From Bacteroidota bacterium (GTDB taxonomy: Bacteria; Bacteroidota; Bacteroidia; Bacteroidales; Tenuifilaceae), in the NCBI GenBank assembly GCA_023406715.1, contig JAEXVC010000174.1:1-32891 (forward strand): a stretch of DNA of 32,891 nt, given 5' to 3'. Shown here in pieces: positions 1 through 10,300 of this stretch (position 1 is the stretch's first letter; each line of letters begins with the position of its first letter). The position numbers and the translations under genes were made by a program. A model generated the notes under the pieces. It had not been told where the DNA came from and searched no databases. It saw nothing but the letters and a program-made list of their open reading frames with translations.

Positions 1-834
1 GGATTGACACCATCAACCGAATATACTTTTTCGATAGTTGCAAAAGATATAACAGGAAACCAATCCGCCAACAGTCCTCTAATAGTTACTGCATCAACCG
101 TGGCGGCTCCAGCATCACCATCAGTAGCAGCTCCAGTTCCAACAGCAAACGCATCAACAGTAATATCTATCTATAGCGATACCTACACTAACGTGTCGGA
201 TGCAAACTACAACCCTAACTGGGGACAAAGTACAATATTCTCAACTTTCGATATTTCAGGGAATGCCTCTATAAAGTTGGAGAACTTTAACTATCAAGGC
301 TTTGAGTTTTCAACAGTAGATGCATCTACAAGGAATAAGTTGCATATTGATATTTGGACACCTAATGAAACTTCGTTACAGGTAAGCCCAATTAGTCCTG
401 GAAAAGAACTACTAGTAGCGCTTACCCCGCTAACATTGGAAACTTGGAACAGTTTCGATATTCCATTATCGTCGTTCACTGGCGTATCGATGTCGGATTT
501 GTATCAGTTTAAACTAGTGGGCTCAGGTGGTAAGATTATCTATATCGACAACGTTTACCTATACAATGACACCAACAACGCAGTACCAAACGTATCGTCC
601 AGCGCAAGTGTTAATTGTTATCCGAACCCTGTAATAAACTCACTAAATATTTTATCTAATTCTAAAATTAGCACTGTTGAAATTCATAATTTACTAGGAC
701 AATTAGTAAAAACTGTTAAGATAAACGGAACTGAGGATTCAATCAATCTAAACAATCTACAAACAGGAAATTACATTGTTACTTTCCGTATGGAAAACGG
801 AACTATCTCAACTCGTAAAATTGTAAAACTTTAA
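1..834 (+). CDS. T9SS-secreted Fn3 / carbohydrate-binding-like protein, 3' end only
   Basis: The frame is open from the first base, so the gene begins upstream; 277 residues are visible. Residues 1-35 are the end of a fibronectin type III domain (GLTPSTEYTF, then AKDITGN). Residues about 52-192 form a beta-rich domain ending in a 'IIYIDNVYLY' strand. I recall domains of this kind at the C-terminus of secreted Bacteroidota glucanases such as GH16 laminarinases. Residues about 200-277 are a T9SS type-A sorting domain (CYPNPV, then LLGQLV, ending RKIVKL), so the protein is exported and probably attached to the cell surface. A catalytic domain, if present, lies outside the window. The GH81 gene next door suggests a beta-1,3-glucan substrate; that is inference. 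The TTG at 4 is an internal codon, not a start. Confidence 0.85.
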   Translation, partial: GLTPSTEYTFSIVAKDITGNQSANSPLIVTASTVAAPASPSVAAPVPTANASTVISIYSDTYTNVSDANYNPNWGQSTIFSTFDISGNASIKLENFNYQGFEFSTVDASTRNKLHIDIWTPNETSLQVSPISPGKELLVALTPLTLETWNSFDIPLSSFTGVSMSDLYQFKLVGSGGKIIYIDNVYLYNDTNNAVPNVSSSASVNCYPNPVINSLNILSNSKISTVEIHNLLGQLVKTVKINGTEDSINLNNLQTGNYIVTFRMENGTISTRKIVKL

Positions 835-843
835 ACCAAGAAA

Positions 844-874
844 AGTCCGCAGAATAATATTCTGCGGACTTTTT
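844..874 (+). terminator. Rho-independent terminator after the Fn3/T9SS gene
   Basis: A 13-bp perfect inverted repeat (844-856 with 858-870, GC-rich in the middle) runs directly into five T residues. It starts 9 nt after the stop codon. The GH81 start codon is only 34 nt beyond it. Confidence 0.85.
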
Positions 875-908
875 CCATTCTTAAAGTAACCATCTCATTT
901 CACAGCTA

Positions 909-3900
909 ATGAAAAAGCAAAGCAAACTTATCGTTACAGCACTCTTACTGAACATTTCGCTTGTACTAACATCCTCTGCACAATTTGTTACTGTGGGAAA
1001 CGGTGGCTACACCACTACTTTTCCAGGCGTTGATGCTGCTGGCCGAAATGCCTACCCATCTGGTTCACCCCAACTAAGCGGTAATGCTCTGGGCAAGCCA
1101 GTTCCTACCAACGATTGGTGGACGGCAGTGGTTAAGGAAAACCACGCATCGAACCTATTCACATATCCATTTACGCTAAAAACTATAAATGCCGGGTTGG
1201 TTGTTAGTTACATTCCAAGCGGCGTTATCGACGATTTACTACCAATAACTGTAGGAGTTTCAGGCATGGCCACAACAAAGGCAACCGTATCGGACTTTTC
1301 CGATTGGACTGTCACCATGAACTGGAACGACGGCTCTCACAATTTTGAGGCTACAGCAGGAATTGCGATGCCTTTTCTGTACTTTACTAAAAGTCAGAGC
1401 GATGTTGCTCAAGTAACTGTAACATACGGAACAGTTACTGTTTCCAACGAAATGCTTGTTATTACAAATGCTAAGAATGGCGCCGACTTTGCCATTTATG
1501 CACCCACAGGAAGCACTTGGACCCAAAATGCAGGGGTATATACCTCTACATTAAATGGAAAAAACTACTGGTCGCTGGCCTTTATTCCTCTAACCGCAAC
1601 AAATGTTACAGCCGTGGCTAACGAGTATAAGAAGTATGCCTATGTTTTCCCAACAAATACAACCGCAAATTATACCTATAACGAAAGTACATCGGTTCTA
1701 CGTACCGATTTCAACGTAGCAACAGAGGTAAAAGAGGGCAGTGAAACATCCATGCTAATTGGCCTGTTACCTCATCAGTGGGCACATTTGGCATCCGACT
1801 CTCCTATTCCAAACAAGTACAGCTACGCCAGTATCCGAGGCGAAATAAAAACCTTGGAGGGTAATAGTTTTAGTGTAGAAAATAAATTTTACGGGATTCT
1901 TCCCACCTTACCATATGTTGATAACTACAGTGCAGGGTTCGCACCAACAACGCTAACTCAAAAAATTGCCGCCATTCAAAATGATGGACTAAACTCTTGG
2001 ACCGACTCGTACAACGAGGGACAAGTAATGAATCGCCTAATCCAAACAGCTCGTATTGCAGATGAAATGGGAAATACTGCAGCTCTCAACAAAATGCTTG
2101 CAACCGTAAAAGAGCGACTCGAAGATTGGCTAAAGGCCGAAAGCGGCGAGGTTGCTTTTCTTTTCTATTACAATTCCACGTGGTCAACACTAATTGGCTA
2201 CCCCGGAGGATACGGTCAGGATGGAAGTTTAAACGATCATCACTTTCATTGGGGTTATTTTATTCATGCCGCAGCCTTTCTTGAACAGTACGAGCCCGGC
2301 TGGGCTGCCAAGTGGGGTGATATGGTAAACATGCTGGTTCGCGATGCCGCCAGCAATAACAGGAACGACTCAATGTTCCCATATCTCCGAAATTTTAGCC
2401 CGTACGCAGGGCATTGCTGGGCCGATGGGTTTGCAACCTTTCCACAAGGAAATAATCAGGAATCTACCTCGGAGAGCATGCAGTTTAACTCATCGCTAAT
2501 ACATTGGGGCGAAATATCCGGAAATAAAGCTATTCGCGATTTAGGAATCTACCTTTATACCACCGAGCAAACTGCCATTGAGGAGTACTGGATGGACACG
2601 CACAATCGGAATTTCCCTCCAACCCAGCAGTACAGTTTAGTGTCGCGGGTTTGGGGAAACAGCATCGATAATGGTACTTTTTGGACTGCCGATATCGCTG
2701 CTTCGTATGGAATAGAATTATACCCTATTCATGGTGGAGCATTATACTTAGGCCATGATACTGTTTATGCCGCAAAGCTTTGGAACGAGACAAAAACAAA
2801 CACTGGGATAATGAGCAACCAAGTCAACCCTAACCTTTGGCACGATGTTATGTGGGAGTACCTTGCGTTTACCGATCCTGCCAAAGCAATTGAACTGTAT
2901 AATTCGTATCCAAACCGGTCAATAAAGTTTGGTATTTCCGATGCACAAACCTATCACTGGCTACATGCCATGAATGCTCTGGGCAGAGTAGATGCCAGCA
3001 TAACCGCCAATTACCCAATTGCAGCAGCATTCAAACTAAATGGAGAAATAACCTATGTTGCTCAAAACTATAGCAACTCAACAATAACAGTAACATTCTC
3101 AACAGGATATCAACTGGAAGTACCCGCTCGCAAAATGGTCACCAGTAAAGATTGCAAAGTAAGCGGAGTGCTAACCTCTTCGTTCAATCAGGCATATGTT
3201 GGCGGAAGCGTTGAGCTAAGCCTAACCGTTACGGAGGGAAATCCTACCAAAGTTGAATTTATGGACGGAACAAACTCGTTAGGTATTGTATCTGAATCGC
3301 CATATAGCATTGATGCAACTAACTTAACGCTGGGCTTACATAATTTTTACGCTAAGGTGTACGATGGCAGTAAATTCAATGTAACCAATAGCGTTGAGGT
3401 TCAGGTAGGAAATCAATTACCCTATGAGGGGTCTGCTTGGTCTATTCCTGGCACAATTGAAGCGGGCAAATATGATTACTTTGAGGGCGGAGTTGGCCAA
3501 AATATAACCTACCTAGATGCAACACAGGCCAACTCAGGCGACTTTAGAATGGATGAGTATGTTGATGCTGGTAACGATGTAACCGAAGGTGCTACTGTAG
3601 GATGGATTGCCTCCGGTGAGTGGCTGGAATACACAATAAATGTTGCTCAACAAGGTTTGTACTCTTTTAATTTCCGTTACGCCTCAGGCAATGTAAATGG
3701 TGGTGGTCCATTCCGTCTGGAACTGGACGAAAAAGTCATTTCAAACGATATCTCTGTTCCATCTACCTCAGCAACCCGCTGGGATGTTTGGGCAACAAAA
3801 ACTGTTAACGATATTCCGCTAACCGCAGGTGAGCATGTATTAAGAGTAGCATTCTCGTACGGAGAATTTAACTTGGGTAGGATGACGTTTACGCGTACAG

Positions 3901-5942
3901 GCGATTTACCATTCAGTGTACCCACTGCAAATGCAGGTAGCAATGTGAAGGTTATTTTGCCACTTACATCCACCACACTCGATGGCTCTGCAAGTACCGA
4001 GTCGGCTGGAAAAGCACTATCCTACGCATGGACTCAAATCTATGGACCTTCGGTTATACAGTTTTCTAGCACAAATACCGATAAACCAACCATTAGCGAA
4101 TTGGTTGAAGGTATATACCTAGTTAAACTTACAGTAACTAATACCGATTCCCGTTCCGACGATGATGAAGTAATGGTAATTGTTAGCAGTTCCGAAAATA
4201 TGGCTCCAACCATTTCGCTAACATCTCCTACAAATAACTCAACCTACTCCGAGGGAAAAACCATTACAATTTCTGCCACCGCTAGCGATTTCGACGGAAC
4301 TATTCAGCGGGTGGACTTTTATCAAAATAATATATTGATATCTAGCGACGATTCTGCGCCGTACAGCATTACTTGGACTGCCGAAGCAGGTAGTTATGCC
4401 CTTACTGCAAAAGCTATAGATAACGGTGGTGCAATAGGCACATCGCAAACCGTGAATGTAACTATTTCGCCCGTGCTATCGTGCTCCGAAACATCAACCG
4501 AAGCTTCGCAGGGCTCGTTTACTAATGGTTATAAAGCAACTTTCGAGACCGTTGGAACAAATGTAACCATAACATTTGAACTGCTCGACGACAAAATTGG
4601 AGTTGTAGCATACCTATGGAACTACACATCAGGCTTTACTGAATCGGCGATGACTAATACCGAAGGCAAAAAGTTTTCGGCAACACTTTCGGGACTCGAA
4701 ATTGGCTCAACCATAAATGTTGCCTGCAAATTCGCCTACTCTGGAGGTATGTCCGTCACAAAAAGTTTAAATTATGTTATTGGCAATAATTGCGGCAGCT
4801 CATCAACCGACACACAAATTCCTACAAACTTTACTGCATCCATTGGCACTGTAACAGCCTCTAGCATTGAACTGTTGTTAAAAGCTACTGATAATTCGGG
4901 AGTTGTTTCGTACGGCATTGCATACGGAACAAATAGCCAAACCGCAACAGCCGCATCGAATGTTCAAAAGAGTGTTAACGTTACAGGCCTTACCGCTGGA
5001 ACAAACTACTTGTTTACTGTTTCGGCTTCCGACGCGGCTGGGAACATGGCAACCAATAGCCCAATTACGCTATCGGCAACTACATCGGAAAGTGTTAATA
5101 CCGATTGCAGTGGAACTTCCTCAGAAGCATCGCAAGGAACATTTAATGCAGGTTACAATTACTCTTTTGCAACCGCTGGTACCGATGTTACTGTTACGTT
5201 TGAACTACTCGACGATAAAACTGGTGTTGTTGCGTACCTATGGAATTACTCATCAGGGTTTACCGAATCATCACTTACAAATACTAGCGGAAAAAAATTT
5301 ACTAGTACACTAACAGGACAAACCCTTGGGGCAACGCTAACCTTAGCATGCAAGTTTGCATACTCTGGAGGAATGTCAGTTACAAAACAGTTCACCTACG
5401 TTGTAGGAAGTGACTGTTCGGGAGCAGCAATGTTAACAGTTTCAACAAATACATTAACTGTTGCCGCTGCTACAAATAGCACACAAACGTTTGGTATTAC
5501 TTCTAATACTAATTGGACTGTTGAATCCAACCAAACTTGGCTAACAGTAAGCAGTAACTCTGGCTATGGTAATGCTACTATTACAATAACCGCAGCAAGG
5601 AACGAAACAACATCAACCAGAACTGCAAATGTTAACGTTTCTGGAACAAATGTAGCAACACAAACCCTAACGGTTACCCAAGAGGCTGGAACTTCAGGTA
5701 TTGATAATACAGCCATTGGCAACATCAAGTTATATCCAAACCCTGTAAATAGTTACCTTTACTTAGGATTACCCGATGAACGAAATAGTATTACAATTTT
5801 TAACTTATTAGGGATTAAAGTTTTTGAAGGCATTGTACTTGCAGAAGATACTATCGATATGAGTTCATACAATGCAGGAGTTTACATTATAAAAGTTGAA
5901 AATAAATTTGGAGTTCAAACTAAACGAGTTGTTAAAAATTAA
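909..5942 (+). CDS. Secreted multimodular GH81 endo-beta-1,3-glucanase (CBM6, 2 x CBM56-like, T9SS)
   Basis: Predicted to cut beta-1,3-glucans (laminarin, curdlan, callose) internally, outside the cell. Signal peptide about 1-25. GH81 domain about 25-745: D443 opens a DHHFHWGY block, and E518 and E522 lie in NQESTSE; these are the conserved acidic positions of the family. Then a bacterial Ig-like domain (753-838), CBM6 (840-998), PKD-like (1003-1095), Ig-like (1097-1190), CBM56-like copy 1 (1192-1295), Fn3 (1298-1396), CBM56-like copy 2 (1400-1503), BACON-like (1505-1595) and a T9SS type-A sorting domain (1600-1677, YPNPVNS, then KRVVKN). Each CBM56-like copy starts and ends at a cysteine. 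Domain borders are by eye. The symporter gene follows after 34 nt and is probably co-transcribed. GH81 is a firm call; CBM56 is likely but from memory. Confidence 0.93.
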   Translation: MKKQSKLIVTALLLNISLVLTSSAQFVTVGNGGYTTTFPGVDAAGRNAYPSGSPQLSGNALGKPVPTNDWWTAVVKENHASNLFTYPFTLKTINAGLVVSYIPSGVIDDLLPITVGVSGMATTKATVSDFSDWTVTMNWNDGSHNFEATAGIAMPFLYFTKSQSDVAQVTVTYGTVTVSNEMLVITNAKNGADFAIYAPTGSTWTQNAGVYTSTLNGKNYWSLAFIPLTATNVTAVANEYKKYAYVFPTNTTANYTYNESTSVLRTDFNVATEVKEGSETSMLIGLLPHQWAHLASDSPIPNKYSYASIRGEIKTLEGNSFSVENKFYGILPTLPYVDNYSAGFAPTTLTQKIAAIQNDGLNSWTDSYNEGQVMNRLIQTARIADEMGNTAALNKMLATVKERLEDWLKAESGEVAFLFYYNSTWSTLIGYPGGYGQDGSLNDHHFHWGYFIHAAAFLEQYEPGWAAKWGDMVNMLVRDAASNNRNDSMFPYLRNFSPYAGHCWADGFATFPQGNNQESTSESMQFNSSLIHWGEISGNKAIRDLGIYLYTTEQTAIEEYWMDTHNRNFPPTQQYSLVSRVWGNSIDNGTFWTADIAASYGIELYPIHGGALYLGHDTVYAAKLWNETKTNTGIMSNQVNPNLWHDVMWEYLAFTDPAKAIELYNSYPNRSIKFGISDAQTYHWLHAMNALGRVDASITANYPIAAAFKLNGEITYVAQNYSNSTITVTFSTGYQLEVPARKMVTSKDCKVSGVLTSSFNQAYVGGSVELSLTVTEGNPTKVEFMDGTNSLGIVSESPYSIDATNLTLGLHNFYAKVYDGSKFNVTNSVEVQVGNQLPYEGSAWSIPGTIEAGKYDYFEGGVGQNITYLDATQANSGDFRMDEYVDAGNDVTEGATVGWIASGEWLEYTINVAQQGLYSFNFRYASGNVNGGGPFRLELDEKVISNDISVPSTSATRWDVWATKTVNDIPLTAGEHVLRVAFSYGEFNLGRMTFTRTGDLPFSVPTANAGSNVKVILPLTSTTLDGSASTESAGKALSYAWTQIYGPSVIQFSSTNTDKPTISELVEGIYLVKLTVTNTDSRSDDDEVMVIVSSSENMAPTISLTSPTNNSTYSEGKTITISATASDFDGTIQRVDFYQNNILISSDDSAPYSITWTAEAGSYALTAKAIDNGGAIGTSQTVNVTISPVLSCSETSTEASQGSFTNGYKATFETVGTNVTITFELLDDKIGVVAYLWNYTSGFTESAMTNTEGKKFSATLSGLEIGSTINVACKFAYSGGMSVTKSLNYVIGNNCGSSSTDTQIPTNFTASIGTVTASSIELLLKATDNSGVVSYGIAYGTNSQTATAASNVQKSVNVTGLTAGTNYLFTVSASDAAGNMATNSPITLSATTSESVNTDCSGTSSEASQGTFNAGYNYSFATAGTDVTVTFELLDDKTGVVAYLWNYSSGFTESSLTNTSGKKFTSTLTGQTLGATLTLACKFAYSGGMSVTKQFTYVVGSDCSGAAMLTVSTNTLTVAAATNSTQTFGITSNTNWTVESNQTWLTVSSNSGYGNATITITAARNETTSTRTANVNVSGTNVATQTLTVTQEAGTSGIDNTAIGNIKLYPNPVNSYLYLGLPDERNSITIFNLLGIKVFEGIVLAEDTIDMSSYNAGVYIIKVENKFGVQTKRVVKN
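4482..5417 (+). repeat. Duplicated CBM56-like module inside the GH81 gene
   Basis: Codons 1192-1295 and 1400-1503 encode two copies of the same domain of about 104 residues, separated by an Fn3 module. Shared blocks include FELLDDK, VVAYLWNY, SGFTES and KFAYSGGMSVTK. The DNA copies differ at many synonymous positions, so the duplication is not recent. Confidence 0.9.
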
Positions 5943-5976
5943 ACCGTTACACTAAATTGCATTTAAATAAAATATT

Positions 5977-7329
5977 ATGAATACACCTCAAAAACTATCA
6001 TTTAAGGAAAAAGTAGGCTATAGCCTAGGCGATACCGCATCGCACTTTGTGTGGGATATGGTGGGTTTTTGGCTTATGTTTTTCTATACCGATGTTTACG
6101 GTATTTCTGCCGCTGCCGCAGGAACCATTATGCTTATTGCCCGTTTCTGGGATATGGCTATCGACCCCGTAATTGGCTTGGTTTCCGACAGAACCAATAC
6201 ACGCTGGGGAAAATTCCGCCCATACATTCTATTTGGGGCAATTCCATACGCACTACTATCAATTCTTACTTTTACAACGCCTAATTTTGGCGAAGTTGGC
6301 AAAATAATATACGCAGGGGCTACATACGTTCTATTAATGACAGCGTATGCTGCAATAAATCTTCCATATTCTGCTCTTGGGGCAGTAATGTCATCGGACA
6401 CTTACGAGCGTGCAGGACTTAATACCTACCGGTTCATTGCAGGTTTTGTGGGTCAATTTGTGGTTACAGGGCTTGCCCTAACCCTTGCCGAAAAATTTGG
6501 TCATGGCGATAAAGCGCAAGGATTTCAGCATACCATTACGCTATTTGCTATTTTAAGCTTAATATTCTTCTTTATAACCTTTAAGGCAACCAAGGAGCGG
6601 GTAAGACCTTCGAAAGAGCAAAAAAACTCACTGAAAGACGATTTTAAGGGATTATTTAAAAACCAAGCTTGGGTTATTTTGGCCATTGTGGGTATTATAT
6701 CGTTTATAATGTTTGCCATTCAGAACGCCGCTGTGGCCTACTACTTTAAATACTACATTGGCGATGAGAACAAGGTTCAACTTTTCAACGTAATTGGAAC
6801 CGTAGCCCTAATTGTAGCGCTACCATTATCAAAACCGTTGGCAAAACGATTTGGCAACCGCAATGTATTCATAGGTAGTTCGCTGATATCGGGCGTATTC
6901 TTTGCATTAATTTATATACCCGGCGTAAACAATCTTGAGAGTATATACATTTTCAACGTTTTGGCCAAAATGGCCTATGCACCAGCAGTTCCTTTATTAT
7001 GGACAATGATAGCGGACTCAGCCGATTACGGCGAGTGGAAAACTGGCCGACGTTCAACAGGTCTATACTTTTCGGCGGCAGTATTTGCCCAAAAGGCTGG
7101 TTGGGGTATTGGTGCTGCATTGGCTGGGTGGATTTTGGCAATATCACAATTCGTTCCTAACACTGTTCAAACCGATACTGCCATTACTGGCATAAAATTG
7201 CTAGTTTCGGTAATTCCTGGAATTCTTTATATGTCGTGTGCAATCTTTATGATATTCTATAAGATTGATTCAAAAACAACCGAGATGATGAAGAAGGATT
7301 TGGCTGCTATCAGGGAAAAAGAGCAATAA
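5977..7329 (+). CDS. GPH-family (MelB-like, MFS) sugar:cation symporter
   Basis: Inner-membrane carrier of 450 residues, the usual length for the glycoside-pentoside-hexuronide:cation symporter family, with about 12 hydrophobic segments. The family signature is clear: RFWDMAIDPVIG followed by SDRTNTRWGKFRP. D19, D59 and D63 match in position and spacing the acidic residues that bind the coupling cation in MelB, so Na+- or H+-driven uptake is expected. It lies between a secreted GH81 enzyme and a cytoplasmic phosphorylase, 34 nt after the first and 27 nt before the second. The likely cargo is therefore short beta-1,3-gluco-oligosaccharides. Family assignment is strong; substrate is inferred only from the neighbours. 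Confidence 0.92.
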   Translation: MNTPQKLSFKEKVGYSLGDTASHFVWDMVGFWLMFFYTDVYGISAAAAGTIMLIARFWDMAIDPVIGLVSDRTNTRWGKFRPYILFGAIPYALLSILTFTTPNFGEVGKIIYAGATYVLLMTAYAAINLPYSALGAVMSSDTYERAGLNTYRFIAGFVGQFVVTGLALTLAEKFGHGDKAQGFQHTITLFAILSLIFFFITFKATKERVRPSKEQKNSLKDDFKGLFKNQAWVILAIVGIISFIMFAIQNAAVAYYFKYYIGDENKVQLFNVIGTVALIVALPLSKPLAKRFGNRNVFIGSSLISGVFFALIYIPGVNNLESIYIFNVLAKMAYAPAVPLLWTMIADSADYGEWKTGRRSTGLYFSAAVFAQKAGWGIGAALAGWILAISQFVPNTVQTDTAITGIKLLVSVIPGILYMSCAIFMIFYKIDSKTTEMMKKDLAAIREKEQ

Positions 7330-7356
7330 GAACAATAATAACATTTCATTGTAAAA

Positions 7357-10300
7357 ATGGATAATCTATATATTGGCAATAACAAGGTAAACAGCAATCA
7401 AAACGCTGTAACTGGAAAATTCACCCTAGTTGGCGATGAGAAATTCTACGAGATAGATGGGTACGATTCGATGTTGCCATTCTTTATAAGCCTTGCCAGC
7501 GATTCCAACCACTGGATGTACATCTCTAGTTCTGGAGGGCTAACCGCAGGACGTATCAACTCCGATAACGCTCTGTTTCCATACTATACCGACGATAAAA
7601 TTCACGAATCGTCGGAGGTTACTGGTAGTAAAACAATCATACAAGTATCAAAAAACGGGAAAGTTTTTCTATGGGAACCTTTCTCAAATCGATATCAGGG
7701 AATTTATTCCATGCAGCGAAAAATTCTTAAAAGCGTAATTGGAAACAAAATCATTTTTCAGGAGCAGAATCTCGACTTGGAACTCACGTTTTGCTATAGC
7801 TGGATGAATTCCGATAGGTTTGGTTGGATTAAGAAGAGTTGGTTAACCAACAATTCAAATCAATCTCTAGGACTCTATTTCATTGATGGTTTGCAAAATA
7901 TTCTACCTTATGGAGTTAGCGAATTTACTCAAAGTAAATTCTCAACCCTTGTAGATGCCTACAAAAAAAGCGAGTTGATTCAAGATGTCAACCTTGGATT
8001 ATTTCGAATGGAATCCATAATGGCCGACAGGGCAGAGCCTAGCGAGGCACTAAAAACTACCACAGTTTGGAATTACGGCTTACCCAATAGCCTATTTCTT
8101 TTAAGTTCTGTGCAACTTGAGAATTTCAGACAGGGCAAAGCAATTACCAACGAAACTGAAGCCAAAGGTGTTAGAGGTGCCTTTTTTGTGGCAAATCAAG
8201 TCCTACTTAGCCCAAACGATACTAAAGAATGGTACTTTGCAGCGGATGTGAACCAGGACTCTACGCAGGTTAACAACCTTCTGCTATTTCTAAAAAACAA
8301 CAAGAATATTGATGAATTGCTTGAGCAGGATATTGCCAATGGTACAAAAACTCTACAATCCATAATTGCACAAGCCGACGGAATTCAGGATACTGCAGAT
8401 GAAAATACTGTAGCACGCCACTTCGCCAACACGCTTTTTAATGTTATGCGGGGTGGAATTTACAGCAACGATTATTTCATCAACAAGGGCGATTTTATAA
8501 AGCACATTAAGCATTTCAACGCTAAAATTGGTAATACCTATAATGAGTTTCTCGAAAATCTGCCTGAATCAATTCTGTATTCAGAACTAAATGAACTAAT
8601 TAAGGCCAAGAACGATTCGAACCTTTACCGATTGTTCCTAGAGTATTTGCCATTAACATTTAGCCGCCGACACGGCGACCCGAGCCGTCCGTGGAATGTT
8701 TTTAATATCAACGTAAAAGATAAAGACGGAAACAGAATCCTTTACTACCAAGGAAATTGGCGCGATATATTCCAGAACTGGGAAGCATTATCAATATCCT
8801 ACCCTGGTTTTATCAACTCAATTATCGCAAAATTCCTGAATGCTAGCACTGCCGATGGTTACAATCCTTACCGAATAACAAAGCACGGAATAGATTGGGA
8901 GGTGATTGAGCCCGAAAATCCTTGGTCGAATATTGGCTACTGGGGCGACCACCAGATTATTTACCTGTTAAGGTTGATGGAACTATCCAATAGTCATTTC
9001 CCGGGATTCCTTAATTCTTGGCTCAATAAGGAGATTTTTGCTTACGCAAATGTTCCATACAGAATTAAAGGCTACAACGATATTGTTGCAAACCCTAAGA
9101 ACACAGTAACCTTCGATGATGAATTACATAAATCTATCGAGAATTCAGTTGAAACGTATGGAGCCGATGCAAAGCTAATCCTCGATTCCAATGGTAACGT
9201 AAAACTTGTATCCCTTACAGAAAAATTACTGGCAACGCTTCTGGCAAAGCTAAGCAACTTTATTCCAGAGGCGGGTATTTGGATGAACACCCTCCGCCCT
9301 GAGTGGAACGATGCCAACAATGCACTTGTCGGCAATGGCACATCAATGGTTACGCTTTATAACATGCATAGGTTTGTGGTGTTTATGCGTAAACTATACC
9401 GCTCATCGGAATCCGATAAGTTTATTGTATCCAATGAGATACAGCTATTTTTTAATGAAGTAAGCAAAGGTTTTAATCAGCATAAAAAACTCATCAATAC
9501 TGGTTTCGATAATGCTTCACGAAGAAGTTTGACCGACCAACTGGGAATTGCAGGGGAAAACTATAGGAATGCAGTTTATGCTGGATTCTCAAATAGCAAA
9601 AACACTATTGCAAAAGCGGAGTTAATTGATTTTCTAACAACCGTTCTGGAATTTATTGACCAATCAATTAATGCCAATAAACGTTCCGATGGAATGTATC
9701 ACTCATACAACCTGGCTACTTTCTCAAATAATTCAGTTTCAATTCGATATTTGAACGAAATGCTTGAGGGACAAGTTGCAATTTTGGGTTCGGGAATTCT
9801 ATCGGCCAAGGAAACCGTGGACTTGCTGGATGCATTGCGTAATAGTGCACTATACAGACCAGACCAGCAAAGCTATATCCTATATCCAAACAAGAAGTTG
9901 CCTACTTTTTTGGAAAAGAACAATATTCCTGAAAACTTAGTGAATACGAGCAAAATTCTTAAAACATTGGTGAATATAGGCGACACATCTATAGTTGTAA
10001 AGAGTCAAAACGGAAAATATCACTTCAATGCCGATTTTATTAATGCCGAACACCTAGCATTGGCACTGGAAAGTTATAAAACGAGGGCAACTATCAATAT
10101 TGATAAGGATGATATCCAAAAGGTTCTGAATATTTACGAAACGATATTCGACCACCAATCCTTCACAGGACGTTCAGGCACTTTCTACAAGTATGAGGGG
10201 CTTGGTAGTATATACTGGCATATGGTTTCCAAACTACTGCTGGCCATTGGCGAATCAATTCAGCAAGCAGTTGTCAACAACGAGGATAGTAAAATAATTA

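Noticed and set aside
4903..5313. A 136-codon open frame overlapping the GH81 gene
   Set aside because: It lies fully inside a clear coding region in another frame and its composition looks like a shadow, with no family features.
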